In this document: positions 16,475 to 25,640 of the stretch, one piece after another
Numbering within the stretch: the first letter of the stretch is position 1
Layout: every line of letters starts with the position of its first letter
Assembly: GCA_031372705.1 (NCBI GenBank)
Contig: JANMLV010000097.1
Span: 9,875-73,874, forward strand
Direction: 5' to 3'
Length of the DNA stretch: 64,000 nucleotides
DNA from: UBA7236 sp031372705
GTDB lineage: Bacteria; Bacteroidota; Bacteroidia; Chitinophagales; BACL12
Position numbers and translations under genes: made by a program
The notes under the pieces: model-generated
Databases searched by the model: none
The model's input: only the letters and a program-made list of their open reading frames with translations
Told to the model about the DNA's origin: nothing

Positions 16475-18130
16475 ATGAAGATAGCATTAGCCCAAATAAA
16501 CGTTCACATCGGCAATTTTGAATCTAATTTCAATAAAATTGCACACTATATTCAGGAAGCTGAAAATCGCAAAGCTGATATTATTCTTTTTCCTGAATTA
16601 AGTGTTTGTGGATACCCACCAAGAGATTTTCTCGACTTTGATGATTTTGTAGATAAATGCTATGAAGTAATCGAAAAAATTAAACCATTAACAAAACACA
16701 TTGCAGTTGTTGTCGGCTCACCAAGTCGCAACCCGAAAATTGAAGGAAAAGATTTACACAACTCTGCTTTCTTTATTTATGAAGGTGAGATAAAGCATAT
16801 CGTTAATAAGGCATTATTACCTACGTATGATATATTTGATGAGTACAGATATTTTGAGCCGGCAACCGAATTTCAAAATATAATATTTAAAGGCCGCAAA
16901 ATTGCTTTAACTGTTTGTGAAGATTTATGGAACGTGGGCAACGATAACCCGATGTACAAAGCGTGCCCAATGGATGTGCTCATTAAAGATAAAATTCAAC
17001 CCGAAGTAATGTTGAATATATCTGCATCACCATTCGATTATGACCATGCAGAAGGACGCATTGCAACTTTAAAAGCAAATACTGCCAAATATAAAATCCC
17101 GGTATTTTATGTAAATCATTGCGGAGCACAAACCGATTTAATTTTTGATGGTGGCAGTATTATTGTTAATGCCAATTCAGTTGTATTTGATGAAATGATT
17201 TATTTTGAAGAAGCGCTGCAAGTGTATGATTTAGATGAAGTAATTGCATCAGCACAAACACAAATAGTTGACAAGGTTCAACCCAAAGAAAAAATTGAAT
17301 TAATATATCGCGCATTAGTTACGGGCATTAAAAATTACTTTGAAAAATTAGGATTTAAAAAAGCAATTTTAGGATTAAGCGGTGGTATCGACTCAGCACT
17401 TACAGCCGTGTTGGCGGCAGAAGCATTAGGTAAAGAAAACGTTTGGGGTTTACTTATGCCATCGCAATACTCTACCGGGCACTCTGTAACAGATGCACTG
17501 GAACTGGCAAAAAATATTGGTATTAAACACGATACTATCGCCATTAAAAACATGTACGACACAGTGTTGCATGAATTAACACCTTTATTTGACGGTAAAT
17601 CATTCGACGTAACCGAAGAAAATATTCAAGCTCGATTACGTGGCTTAACCTTAATGGCAATGTGCAATAAGCATGGATACATTTTATTAAACACTACTAA
17701 TAAAAGTGAAGCCGCTGTTGGCTATGGTACATTATATGGCGATTTATGCGGCGGTTTAGCTGTGCTTGCCGATGTATATAAAACGGAAGTATATAAAATG
17801 GTTGCTTATATCAATCGCGATAAAGAAATTATTCCGCAACACATCATTACAAAAGCACCAAGTGCCGAATTACGCCCGGGTCAAAAAGACCAAGACTCAT
17901 TGCCACCTTATGATATTTTAGATAGCATTTTATTTCAGTATATAGAATTGTCGCAAAGTCCACAAGACATCCTTGCGCTTGGTTTCGACGAAACAACGGT
18001 GCGCCGCACATTAAAAATGGTGAATAGCAATGAATGGAAAAGATTTCAATTTCCGCCTGTTTTAAGAGTTTCACCTAAAGCTTTTGGTGTTGGCCGACGT
18101 ATGCCGATTGAAGGAAAATATTTATCGTAA
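16475..18130 (+). CDS. nadE: Glutamine-dependent NAD+ synthetase
   Basis: A 551-aa cytoplasmic enzyme amidating nicotinic acid adenine dinucleotide to NAD+ with glutamine as nitrogen source. The N-terminal nitrilase-type glutaminase domain has the catalytic triad E41 (LFPELSVCGYPPRD), K112 (NKALLPTYD) and C148 (TVCEDLW). The C-terminal synthetase domain has the PP-loop LGLSGGIDSAL near residue 300. Length is normal for the glutamine-dependent form. It has its own promoter (16438-16445). Confidence 0.96.
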   Translation: MKIALAQINVHIGNFESNFNKIAHYIQEAENRKADIILFPELSVCGYPPRDFLDFDDFVDKCYEVIEKIKPLTKHIAVVVGSPSRNPKIEGKDLHNSAFFIYEGEIKHIVNKALLPTYDIFDEYRYFEPATEFQNIIFKGRKIALTVCEDLWNVGNDNPMYKACPMDVLIKDKIQPEVMLNISASPFDYDHAEGRIATLKANTAKYKIPVFYVNHCGAQTDLIFDGGSIIVNANSVVFDEMIYFEEALQVYDLDEVIASAQTQIVDKVQPKEKIELIYRALVTGIKNYFEKLGFKKAILGLSGGIDSALTAVLAAEALGKENVWGLLMPSQYSTGHSVTDALELAKNIGIKHDTIAIKNMYDTVLHELTPLFDGKSFDVTEENIQARLRGLTLMAMCNKHGYILLNTTNKSEAAVGYGTLYGDLCGGLAVLADVYKTEVYKMVAYINRDKEIIPQHIITKAPSAELRPGQKDQDSLPPYDILDSILFQYIELSQSPQDILALGFDETTVRRTLKMVNSNEWKRFQFPPVLRVSPKAFGVGRRMPIEGKYLS

Positions 18131-18146
18131 TTTAAATTATTGGTAT

Positions 18147-20456
18147 ATGACGTTTCACGAACCTAAAAAGAAAACACCATTGTTGGGAATAGTTATCTTG
18201 GGCATTTTTATTGCGCTTGCTCTGGCTTTATTTTTCTCCTTAAAAACTTGTAAGAGCACAGGCTTCTTGCGCTCTGCAAAAAGCAGTGATGCCAATTACC
18301 TTTACCAAGTATATCCGGCATCTTATAATGGCACCGAATATTTTATCAGCCTTGAAGGTGTTTTTAAAACTTCCATCTATGAACGAAAAGGTGGAATTAC
18401 TATGAGGAGCGGCTCAACCGAATTGCGTTTAACGTTGCATAATTTGGCAACCGGCGAATTGGTGGCTCGTGAAGTAATTGGAAATTATCCGGAAGAATAT
18501 TCAGGTATAATTGGTGCAAAAAACAATATTTTTTGGATGTACAATTCGGAAAACGGAATTCATGGTAGAAAAATACCGGAATTAGATATCGCTATAACTC
18601 AAGCAGATTTAATTACTGCAAATTCCGAATTAAGCGAAGGGTTGGCAATGACGCAAAATAACCTTTCCAATATAAACGAATTATACGCTTTCGACAGAGA
18701 GCATAATGCATTAATGCTCACCACAATATCAGGTAAAAATATTTGGATTGATGGCACCACATTTAAAACAATTGAAGCGCCTGTTGCTTATTTAACAAAA
18801 AGCAATTACAATGACATTATAAACAATACAATTAAACAGGCACAAGCAGGTCAAACAATTAATATCAATCAAATTACAGATCAAATTATACAAGCTACAA
18901 CCGGAATTGGCAATGTATTTGAATTTAATCACTTGGCAAATCAAATTGTTGCATTCGATAGCTGCACCTATCAATTAAACGGCAAAACTATAAGAACAAT
19001 CACGAAAACAGATTGCCCACAACCTATTCCAAGCAGCAACCAAAGTGCATTAGGAACACAATACATTGAACCTAATATTTTAAGTGCCCCAAATCCGGAA
19101 AACATGAGTGCTGTTAATCCGCTATTTATCTATCCTGAAATGAGTATAATCATGCATGCTAAAACTATGGGCGATAAATCAGAGTTATTAATTAGCGGAA
19201 TTAACAATAAAACATTAAATAAAATATTTACAATTCCTTCGGGGATTATCATGAGCAATCACAGAGTATCCTACAATATAAATGCTGCTTTTGGTGTTGA
19301 AGATACTTTGTGGCTTGGAATCGACAATCAGTTATTCAGCATAAATATTAAAACCGGAAAATTAATCTGGAAAAAAGTTATTGCCAAAAACGACTACAAT
19401 GCAAAGCTATTAGCCGTAGGCGAAGCAAGCCAAAATGGCAAGCGCTTTATTATTGTTGCAAACAGTTATTTTACGGTTTTAAATAAACAGGGTATTTTTA
19501 TTAATGGCAGAACCGACTACCAACAAATGGTTTTGGATGCCGCAACAGGAAAAATATTAAAACAAACCGAGGTTAACAATTCAAAACCGGAAACACTTCC
19601 TTGTTATTTAGGCATGATTAACGATCAGGCTTGGTTTTACAGTAGTGAATTAGGTTTGCACTCAAGGTTATTACCAAATTTAGCAATACAAGAAAATAAT
19701 TTTTCTCAAATACTTAAATCAGGAAACATTACCTCACCTATAGTAAAAACAACTGGCTATGATAAAGCCTTGGAGGAGAAATACATAGCAATAGATACAC
19801 GTAAAAAAATATACTATTTTACAACCGAAAATGGATTGCATTATGCTTACGACCTATCTAGCAAAAAAGTAAGTGAAATTAATGCGCCTGACGATAAATT
19901 ATATGAAAATTTAAAATTGCAAAACAAATCGCTAAATAATTATTACCAAAATCCCTACCATTCGTCGCCTAATGAAATTAGGCTAATTGATGGCGATAAA
20001 CTAAAAATAGAAAATACAAATGGGATTCGCAAGTTGACGCATATTGCTGCAATAAAGGAGGCGGACATTCAAGTTACAACCGGAGGCAATCAATTTATAG
20101 AAGGACAATTTTTAATAAATAGCATTAGCCTTAACAAAGATATTTATTATACCGACGAACGCTACAATCCGGTTAGCACAAACAATAAAGTACCTTTGTG
20201 TTATATCTTGCACAAAAACAAAATAGCTCCCGATGCGCATCGAATTATAAGTAAGTATAATTACGAGTCAGAAAAAACAGTTTGGCAATTCGATGCCACT
20301 GCTATGTTGGGAGTTGATGGAGAAATTACACGAATTTACACACGTAAATCAAGTCTGGTAATTATTTTTAAAACCCATCCCGACTTAGATGATAATTTCA
20401 CTTGCGCATCACTAAATGCAGATACCGGAAAATTAGAATGGGTATATACGTTTTAA
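18147..20456 (+). CDS. Membrane-anchored protein of unknown function with internal duplication (propeller-like)
   Basis: A 769-aa protein from ATG 18147; an upstream in-frame TTG (18084) overlaps nadE and is less likely. One N-terminal membrane helix (residues ~13-32) and a large exported domain with no Cys-rich motif. Two parts resemble each other: around residues 95-150 (NLATGELVAREV..., IFWMYNSENGIHGRKIPELDIAI) and around 465-515 (DAATGKILKQTEV..., AWFYSSELGLHSRLLPNLAI). This suggests a duplicated beta-propeller or PQQ-like unit; the closing segment (LNADTGKLEWVYTF) is also PQQ-repeat-like. I do not recognise a characterised family. It is 16 nt downstream of nadE and probably co-transcribed. 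Confidence 0.75.
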   Translation: MTFHEPKKKTPLLGIVILGIFIALALALFFSLKTCKSTGFLRSAKSSDANYLYQVYPASYNGTEYFISLEGVFKTSIYERKGGITMRSGSTELRLTLHNLATGELVAREVIGNYPEEYSGIIGAKNNIFWMYNSENGIHGRKIPELDIAITQADLITANSELSEGLAMTQNNLSNINELYAFDREHNALMLTTISGKNIWIDGTTFKTIEAPVAYLTKSNYNDIINNTIKQAQAGQTININQITDQIIQATTGIGNVFEFNHLANQIVAFDSCTYQLNGKTIRTITKTDCPQPIPSSNQSALGTQYIEPNILSAPNPENMSAVNPLFIYPEMSIIMHAKTMGDKSELLISGINNKTLNKIFTIPSGIIMSNHRVSYNINAAFGVEDTLWLGIDNQLFSINIKTGKLIWKKVIAKNDYNAKLLAVGEASQNGKRFIIVANSYFTVLNKQGIFINGRTDYQQMVLDAATGKILKQTEVNNSKPETLPCYLGMINDQAWFYSSELGLHSRLLPNLAIQENNFSQILKSGNITSPIVKTTGYDKALEEKYIAIDTRKKIYYFTTENGLHYAYDLSSKKVSEINAPDDKLYENLKLQNKSLNNYYQNPYHSSPNEIRLIDGDKLKIENTNGIRKLTHIAAIKEADIQVTTGGNQFIEGQFLINSISLNKDIYYTDERYNPVSTNNKVPLCYILHKNKIAPDAHRIISKYNYESEKTVWQFDATAMLGVDGEITRIYTRKSSLVIIFKTHPDLDDNFTCASLNADTGKLEWVYTF

Positions 20457-20462
20457 CGATAG

Positions 20463-22016
20463 TTATTCAACATGAATTTCTTCATCAGATTTATCGAAGA
20501 AACGATATTCTGTATATTGGAAGTCGTTGCTGCTCATAACATTTATTTTCTGCTTATATTCAAAATACCATTTCCATTGAATACTGCGGAAGAATAAACC
20601 GCGCTTGATAAATGCCTCAACAAAAGGATGCACCACCAATTTTATGTTTTTCTGATTTTGATTTGTAACCAGATACTTAATCTTACGTTCAATATCATCA
20701 ATCAATAAAACACTAGCTTCAATTTTTCCTGTTCCATTGCATGAAGGACAAACTTCAGTTGTAATAATACTAACTTCAGGCTTAACACGCTGACGAGTAA
20801 TTTGTGCCAGTCCGAATTTAGATACCGGTAAAATAGTATGTTTCGCTCTGTCGCCGGCCATTGCATCGCGCAGCGCATTAAACACAGCCTTTTTATTATC
20901 CGGATGTTTCATATCGATAAAATCGATTATAATAATCCCACCCAAATCGCGCAAACGCAATTGACGAGCAATTTCCTTTGCAGCTTCAACATTTACTGAA
21001 ACAGCATTTTGCTCTTGATCGCCTTTAACGGCTGTTTTATTTCCGCTGTTAACATCAATAACATGCAATGCTTCGGTATGCTCAACAATTAAATAAGCGC
21101 CGCTGTCCATATTAACAGTTCTACCAAACAGCGATTTAATTTGTTTGGTAACACCATATTGATCGAAAACTGATTTCCCTGTATTGTGAAGGGTAACCAT
21201 TTTTTCGGAACCCGGACTAATCTTTTTAATGTATTCTTTTACCTCGTTGGCAATTGCAGGTTCATTAACCACAACATTATTAAATGAATCATTCAATACA
21301 TCACGGAGCAAGGTATTAGTTTTGCGCGTTTCGCTGTAAACTATTTGTGGTGCTTGAAGTAATTGCAATCGTTTGGTTATTTCAGCCCATTGTGCAATCA
21401 GATCCTTCATATCGTCTTGCAATTGCTGGGTAGCAACACCATCGGCAACTGTTCTTATTATCACCCCAAAACCTTTTGGGCGCAATTGCTCAATCAATCC
21501 TTGTAACCGCTTACGCTCTGTAGCTGAAGCAATCTTGCGAGATACGCCTACAACTTCATTAAAAGGAGTTAACACCAAATATCTGCCTGCGAGTGAAATT
21601 TCACAACTCAAGCGAGGACCTTTAGTTTGAATTGGTTCTTTAATTATTTGAACCAGTATATGCTGACTCTTGGCAACAACATTGTTTATTTTGCCGGTTT
21701 TTACAATTTCGGGCTCTTTAACAAAGTTGTCCATACGCTGAGGATGACCTTCCTGAGCGGCTTTCGAATATTTATAAATAGAGCGGAAATGTGGATTCAG
21801 GTCTGAGTAATGCAAAAACGCATCGCGCTCAAACCCAACATCAACAAAACAGGCATTTAACCCGGGTGTAATTTTTTTAACACGGCCGAGGTACAGGTCG
21901 CCCACATTGAAGCGGCTACTCTGAGAGTCACGATGAATCTCAACGAGTTGTTTATCTTCTAATAATGCAATCTCAGCTCCCGTAGGAGTTGAATTAATAA
22001 TAAGTTCCCTTTCCAA
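20463..22016 (-). CDS. rng: Ribonuclease E/G family protein (RNase G)
   Basis: A 517-aa cytoplasmic endoribonuclease. The embedded S1 domain begins near residue 36 (VGDLYLGRVKKITPGLNACFVDVGFERDAFLHYSDL); the Mg-binding core has HVIDVNSGNK and IIIDFIDM; the zinc-link Cys pair is in CPSCNGTGK near residue 420. The length matches RNase G rather than RNase E (no C-terminal scaffold). It is last in a minus-strand cluster with an IHF/HU-like gene, a TPR gene and a 29-aa basic peptide, an order common in Bacteroidota. A 6-bp perfect hairpin (22059-22074) lies in its leader. Confidence 0.93.
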   Translation of the reverse strand: MERELIINSTPTGAEIALLEDKQLVEIHRDSQSSRFNVGDLYLGRVKKITPGLNACFVDVGFERDAFLHYSDLNPHFRSIYKYSKAAQEGHPQRMDNFVKEPEIVKTGKINNVVAKSQHILVQIIKEPIQTKGPRLSCEISLAGRYLVLTPFNEVVGVSRKIASATERKRLQGLIEQLRPKGFGVIIRTVADGVATQQLQDDMKDLIAQWAEITKRLQLLQAPQIVYSETRKTNTLLRDVLNDSFNNVVVNEPAIANEVKEYIKKISPGSEKMVTLHNTGKSVFDQYGVTKQIKSLFGRTVNMDSGAYLIVEHTEALHVIDVNSGNKTAVKGDQEQNAVSVNVEAAKEIARQLRLRDLGGIIIIDFIDMKHPDNKKAVFNALRDAMAGDRAKHTILPVSKFGLAQITRQRVKPEVSIITTEVCPSCNGTGKIEASVLLIDDIERKIKYLVTNQNQKNIKLVVHPFVEAFIKRGLFFRSIQWKWYFEYKQKINVMSSNDFQYTEYRFFDKSDEEIHVE

Positions 22017-22058
22017 AATAAATACGGATTTTCTCCCTTTATGGAATTAAATTAATTT

Positions 22059-22074
22059 GTTTGCGCGAGCAAAC
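22059..22074 (-). other. Short perfect hairpin in the rng leader
   Basis: GTTTGC, 4-nt loop, GCAAAC, 43 nt before the rng start. No T tract follows on the minus strand, so it is not an obvious terminator. RNase E is known to control its own mRNA through a leader structure in E. coli; a parallel here is only a guess. Confidence 0.3.
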
Positions 22075-22118
22075 CGGTTGAGGTTGGAAAATATAAAGGG
22101 CGGAAAAGATGCCAGTTC

Positions 22119-22208
22119 TTATTTCTTTTTATGGCGATTCTTTCTCAGGCGTTTTTTACGCTTGTGAGTGGCCATTTTATGTCTTTTACGTTTCTTACCT
22201 GATGGCAT
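22119..22208 (-). CDS. 29-aa extremely basic peptide, COX24/AURKAIP1-like ribosome-associated candidate
   Basis: ATG at 22208 to TAA at 22119 encodes 29 residues, of which 20 are Lys, Arg or His; it begins M-P-S-G-K-K-R-K-R-H-K-M and continues with T-H-K-R-K-K-R-L-R-K-N-R-H. A nearly identical peptide in front of rng is familiar from Bacteroidota genomes, and the composition and K/R pattern resemble the COX24/AURKAIP1 (DUF1713) domain found in small ribosome-associated proteins. It is too short for routine gene finders. The position 14 nt after the TPR gene stop supports operon membership. Role inferred, not shown. Confidence 0.8.
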   Translation of the reverse strand: MPSGKKRKRHKMATHKRKKRLRKNRHKKK

Positions 22209-22222
22209 ACTAAGTGATTTTT

Positions 22223-23011
22223 TTAATGATTTAAATTATGTATCTCACTTCGCACCTGATTCACAATCATCGAATCGGTGGTCATTGATTTTAGTTTTTC
22301 TAGCTCCAAAACGGCTGCAGCAGTATCTGTTAATCCAAGATAAGTCTGCGCCTTCATGTAACGAGCCTGCAAATTTAGGGAATCTTTTTGTAAAACACTG
22401 TCAAATCGCTCCAAAGCTTTATCCAATTGTCCGCTCATAACCGAAAAACGACCCAATTCAAGGTTCACTTTAATATTATCAGGATGTGATGAATCTATCT
22501 CTCTAAGCATCATAATGCCCTCCATTGGTGCATTTGTGCCCGAAACCAACACTGTTGCCAAGCCAATTTTTGCATCCAAATCGCCGGGCTGTAATTTTTC
22601 GGCCTCCTCAAAACAATATCTTGCGCCATAAACAACATTTACGCGCATATCTTCCAATTGCTCAAAATCGATAAGTGAGCTCAATGCCGTTCCCGCGCGC
22701 ATATAATTATCATAGGTAGGCTCATTGTCGGCAATCTGGCGCAAATAATCTGCCCCAATTGAAGGTTGCCCCAAGGCCAACCACATATCAGAAAGTTGTT
22801 GTAATAATACTGATTTCGACTTTGCTTCAGCGTGCTGCATATCTTCTTGCAATTGCACTAAAGTTTCAGCATTTTCGTATTTGAGGGAATCTATTAACAA
22901 TTCGCGTTGCTTGTCAAAAGCACTAACTTTCGGGGGTTTGTTGGTAAATCCAAAAAAAATTATGACAATTAAGGCCACAGCCAATCCAACAGCAATTACA
23001 ATACTTTTCAC
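22223..23011 (-). CDS. Membrane-anchored tetratricopeptide repeat protein
   Basis: A 262-aa protein with an N-terminal membrane helix (residues ~4-22) and TPR-like helical repeats over the rest, including a clear pair near 170-230 (VNLELGRFSVMSGQLDKALERFDSVLQKDS, ARYMKAQTYLGLTDTAAAVLELEKL). The start is GTG, sharing its first base with the TAG stop of the IHF/HU-like gene, which implies coupled translation. It probably acts as a periplasm-facing scaffold; partner unknown. Confidence 0.85.
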   Translation of the reverse strand: MKSIVIAVGLAVALIVIIFFGFTNKPPKVSAFDKQRELLIDSLKYENAETLVQLQEDMQHAEAKSKSVLLQQLSDMWLALGQPSIGADYLRQIADNEPTYDNYMRAGTALSSLIDFEQLEDMRVNVVYGARYCFEEAEKLQPGDLDAKIGLATVLVSGTNAPMEGIMMLREIDSSHPDNIKVNLELGRFSVMSGQLDKALERFDSVLQKDSLNLQARYMKAQTYLGLTDTAAAVLELEKLKSMTTDSMIVNQVRSEIHNLNH

Positions 23012-23313
23012 TATTTCGAGTTAATTTTTAATTTTTTTCCCGTTTTTACTCTATCTAAAAACACTTTTGCAGGCTTAAATGCCGGAATTCGCTGTTCCGG
23101 AATCTCAATAGCTATGTTCTTTTTAATAATACGGCCAATCTTTTTCTTGCGTGTTTTCACTACAAAACTTCCAAAACCACGAACATAAACGTTGTTGCCT
23201 TCAGCCATCGATTCTCTAATCTCTTTACAGAAGGCTTCAACTACAACCATAACGTCTACTTTTTCAAGACCGGTTTTCTCCGTTATTCTATTTACTATAT
23301 CTGCTTTTCTCAT
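23011..23313 (-). CDS. HU/IHF family DNA-binding protein
   Basis: A 100-aa histone-like protein: N-terminal helices (MRKADIVNRITEKTGL), then the beta-arm signature V-R-G-F-G-S-F near residues 44-50 and a proline-tipped arm (EIPEQRIPAFKPAK). It has a longer basic tail than the canonical HU at 28235. It binds and bends DNA; in Bacteroidota this copy is typically placed beside mutY and rng, as here (divergent from mutY). First gene of the minus-strand cluster ending in rng. Confidence 0.92.
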   Translation of the reverse strand: MRKADIVNRITEKTGLEKVDVMVVVEAFCKEIRESMAEGNNVYVRGFGSFVVKTRKKKIGRIIKKNIAIEIPEQRIPAFKPAKVFLDRVKTGKKLKINSK

Positions 23314-23416
23314 AAGGAATTCGTTTTAGTTTGATAATCAGCACTTTAAACAGCAAAATTCGGCATTTTATTTTAATTACCTTACAATTTTTAACAGTTT
23401 GTATTATTGTGCTCGA

Positions 23417-24475
23417 ATGCAAAAGTATTTTACACAAAAACTGTTCCGCTGGTACTCCTCAAACAAACGTAATTTACCATGGCTTGGTTCAAACAACCCC
23501 TATTTGGTATGGCTGAGTGAGGTAATTCTGCAGCAGACTAGGGTTGAACAGGGTTTGGACTACTTTCTCAAATTCAAGAAAAAATATCCAACAGTAAAAA
23601 AACTTGCCAATGCCAATGCTGATGAAGTGATGAAAATGTGGGAAGGTTTGGGGTATTATTCCCGTGCACGCAACATGCATTCCACAGCTAAAGTGGTTGA
23701 TAATGAGCTAAATGGAGTTTTCCCTGACAACTATAACGACCTGCTTAAACTCAAAGGAGTTGGTAAATACACAGCACATGCCATACTTGCCTATGCATTT
23801 AAACAGCCATTTGCTGTAGTTGATGGTAACGTGCTTAGAATATTAGCGCGCTTTTATGGTATGCACGAGCCTGTGGACACTCCCAATGGGAAAGCAATAA
23901 TTCAGGCAAAAGCCGATAGCCTTTTAGACAAAACCGCTCCCGACCTATTTAACCAGGCAATGATGGATTTTGGATCGCTTGTTTGTAAACCCAAAAACCC
24001 GGATTGCCCTAATTGTCCGGTAAATGGAAGATGTATTGCCTTTAAAGAGGAACAACAAGCAAACTATCCTATTAAATCGAAAAAAGTTAAACAGCAAACC
24101 CGATATTTCCATTTTCTGGTAATTACTGACACGCGAAGCGTAATACTGGTGCAAAGAACTGAAAAAGACATCTGGAAAAACTTGTTCCAGTTTCCATTAA
24201 TTATTACTGAAAAAAGTGCTGAGCTTCCTGAAATTATATCAACTCCCGGATTTCATGCTCTAAATCTGAAGAACCAAATTCGTATAGTTGAATCGCACAT
24301 ATATAAACAGCAACTTACGCATCAAAAATTATTTTGCAAATTTTATATTTTTGAACTTGACAATTTAAAAAACACCGGTGTTCCCAATGCATTAACAGTA
24401 GGTTTTAGCCAATTAAAGAAATATGCATTTCCGGGTGTAATTCGCGATTTTTTAAAAAATAATGACTATTTTTAG
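23417..24475 (+). CDS. mutY: A/G-specific adenine DNA glycosylase
   Basis: A base-excision repair enzyme removing adenine opposite 8-oxoguanine, about 352 aa from ATG 23417. An in-frame TTG at 23399 is an alternative start. Catalytic E35 lies in WLSEVILQQTRV; the HhH-GPD element is LKGVGKYTAHAI (~108-119) with the catalytic Asp in AVVDGNVLRIL; four Cys of the [4Fe-4S] cluster (C-x6-C-x2-C-x5-C) are around residues 192-208. The C-terminal NUDIX-like 8-oxoG recognition domain follows. Next to ssb and gldD, as in flavobacteria. Confidence 0.95.
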   Translation: MQKYFTQKLFRWYSSNKRNLPWLGSNNPYLVWLSEVILQQTRVEQGLDYFLKFKKKYPTVKKLANANADEVMKMWEGLGYYSRARNMHSTAKVVDNELNGVFPDNYNDLLKLKGVGKYTAHAILAYAFKQPFAVVDGNVLRILARFYGMHEPVDTPNGKAIIQAKADSLLDKTAPDLFNQAMMDFGSLVCKPKNPDCPNCPVNGRCIAFKEEQQANYPIKSKKVKQQTRYFHFLVITDTRSVILVQRTEKDIWKNLFQFPLIITEKSAELPEIISTPGFHALNLKNQIRIVESHIYKQQLTHQKLFCKFYIFELDNLKNTGVPNALTVGFSQLKKYAFPGVIRDFLKNNDYF

Positions 24476-24507
24476 TGTTCAAAGATTTTTAGACAACACA
24501 TAATATT

Positions 24508-24948
24508 ATGAGCGGAGTAAACAAAGTAATTCTCATAGGCAATTTAGGCAAAGACCCTGATTTGAGAACTTTCGAAGGTGGTAATGTTGTGGCTAATTTC
24601 ACTTTGGCTACAACAGAAGTTTATCGCGACAAAACAGGAAATAAAGTTGAACAAACCGAGTGGCATAATATTGCTATGTGGGGCAAATTGGCGGAGATTG
24701 CAGGCAAAATTTTGCGAAAAGGCGCTAAAGTATATGTTGAAGGACGAATTAAAAACCGTAGCTGGGAAGACCGAGAAGGTCATAAAAAACACGTGACCGA
24801 AATTGTTGCAGAAAACTTCACACTGCTAGGCCCGCGCCCCGGCAACACAACCGCCGGTGGAACACATTCTTCGGCCGACTACGACATGTCGCATTCGCAA
24901 CCGGAAAATGAAAAAAACAGGTTAGAAGACAATGGACTTCCATTCTAA
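24508..24948 (+). CDS. ssb: Single-stranded DNA-binding protein
   Basis: A 146-aa OB-fold protein: MSGVNKVILIGNLGKDPDLR at the start, W-H-N-I-A-M-W-G-K-L-A-E-I-A in the core, and a short linker ending in the acidic tip E-D-N-G-L-P-F that recruits partner proteins. It protects single strands in replication, recombination and repair. It lies 32 bp after mutY and is followed by a strong terminator (24989-25018). Confidence 0.96.
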   Translation: MSGVNKVILIGNLGKDPDLRTFEGGNVVANFTLATTEVYRDKTGNKVEQTEWHNIAMWGKLAEIAGKILRKGAKVYVEGRIKNRSWEDREGHKKHVTEIVAENFTLLGPRPGNTTAGGTHSSADYDMSHSQPENEKNRLEDNGLPF

Positions 24949-24988
24949 TTTAACAGGTAATAATTCACTAAATATTATTCAATTAACT

Positions 24989-25018
24989 AACTTGCAATCT
25001 CAAAATTGCAAGTTTTTT
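24989..25018 (+). terminator. Intrinsic terminator of mutY-ssb
   Basis: Perfect 10-bp stem AACTTGCAAT / ATTGCAAGTT with a 6-nt loop and a run of T. It separates ssb from gldD, whose start is 25 nt further on, so gldD presumably has its own promoter or depends on read-through. Confidence 0.85.
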
Positions 25019-25043
25019 CATTTTTACGCGTTATCTATTTTAA

Positions 25044-25640
25044 ATGACTACTATTTTCAGAATTTGTGTGTTGCTATTTATTGCTGCATTTTTTGTTGCA
25101 TGCGAAACCGATAATACACCTAGGCCAAACGGTTATCCAAAAATTAATTACCCTGAATCAAAAAACAAAGTTAATTATAACGACGCCGATTGTCCTTATA
25201 CTTTTATGTTACCCGATTACTATAGAATTGATAAAAATATTACCTTCTTTAATCAAGTTCCTGACGACCCTTGTTGGATGAATTTAGTTTGTGAAGATTT
25301 AAATGCAACTATTTATTTCAGCTATAAGCAATTACAAGAAAATATTACTGTGCAAAAAATGATTGAAGATGCCTACAAACTCACTTACAAGCACAGCAGC
25401 AGAGCCGATTTCATAGAACCGCAAGAAATTGAAAATCAATACGGCGTTAAAGGTCTTATTTATTTTGTAGGTGGCGATGCAGCAAGTAATTTTCAATTTT
25501 TTGTTACCGATACTACTACAAATTTTGTTAGAGGAGCACTCTACTTTAACTCTCCACCAAATGCAGATTCACTAAAACCCGTAATTCAATTTATGGTAAA
25601 TGATATTGAAGGCATGTTGGAGACTTGGCAGTGGCGGTAG
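25044..25640 (+). CDS. gldD: Gliding motility lipoprotein GldD
   Basis: A 198-aa lipoprotein with lipobox FFVAC (Cys20). The body P-R-P-N-G-Y-P-K-I-N-Y-P...CPYTFMLPDYY is characteristic of GldD, needed for gliding and T9SS-related functions in F. johnsoniae. In flavobacteria gldE, a CBS-domain membrane protein, lies between ssb and gldD; here only 95 bp with a terminator separate ssb and gldD, so gldE is absent from this site. Its stop is followed immediately by the second repeat region. Confidence 0.88.
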   Translation: MTTIFRICVLLFIAAFFVACETDNTPRPNGYPKINYPESKNKVNYNDADCPYTFMLPDYYRIDKNITFFNQVPDDPCWMNLVCEDLNATIYFSYKQLQENITVQKMIEDAYKLTYKHSSRADFIEPQEIENQYGVKGLIYFVGGDAASNFQFFVTDTTTNFVRGALYFNSPPNADSLKPVIQFMVNDIEGMLETWQWR

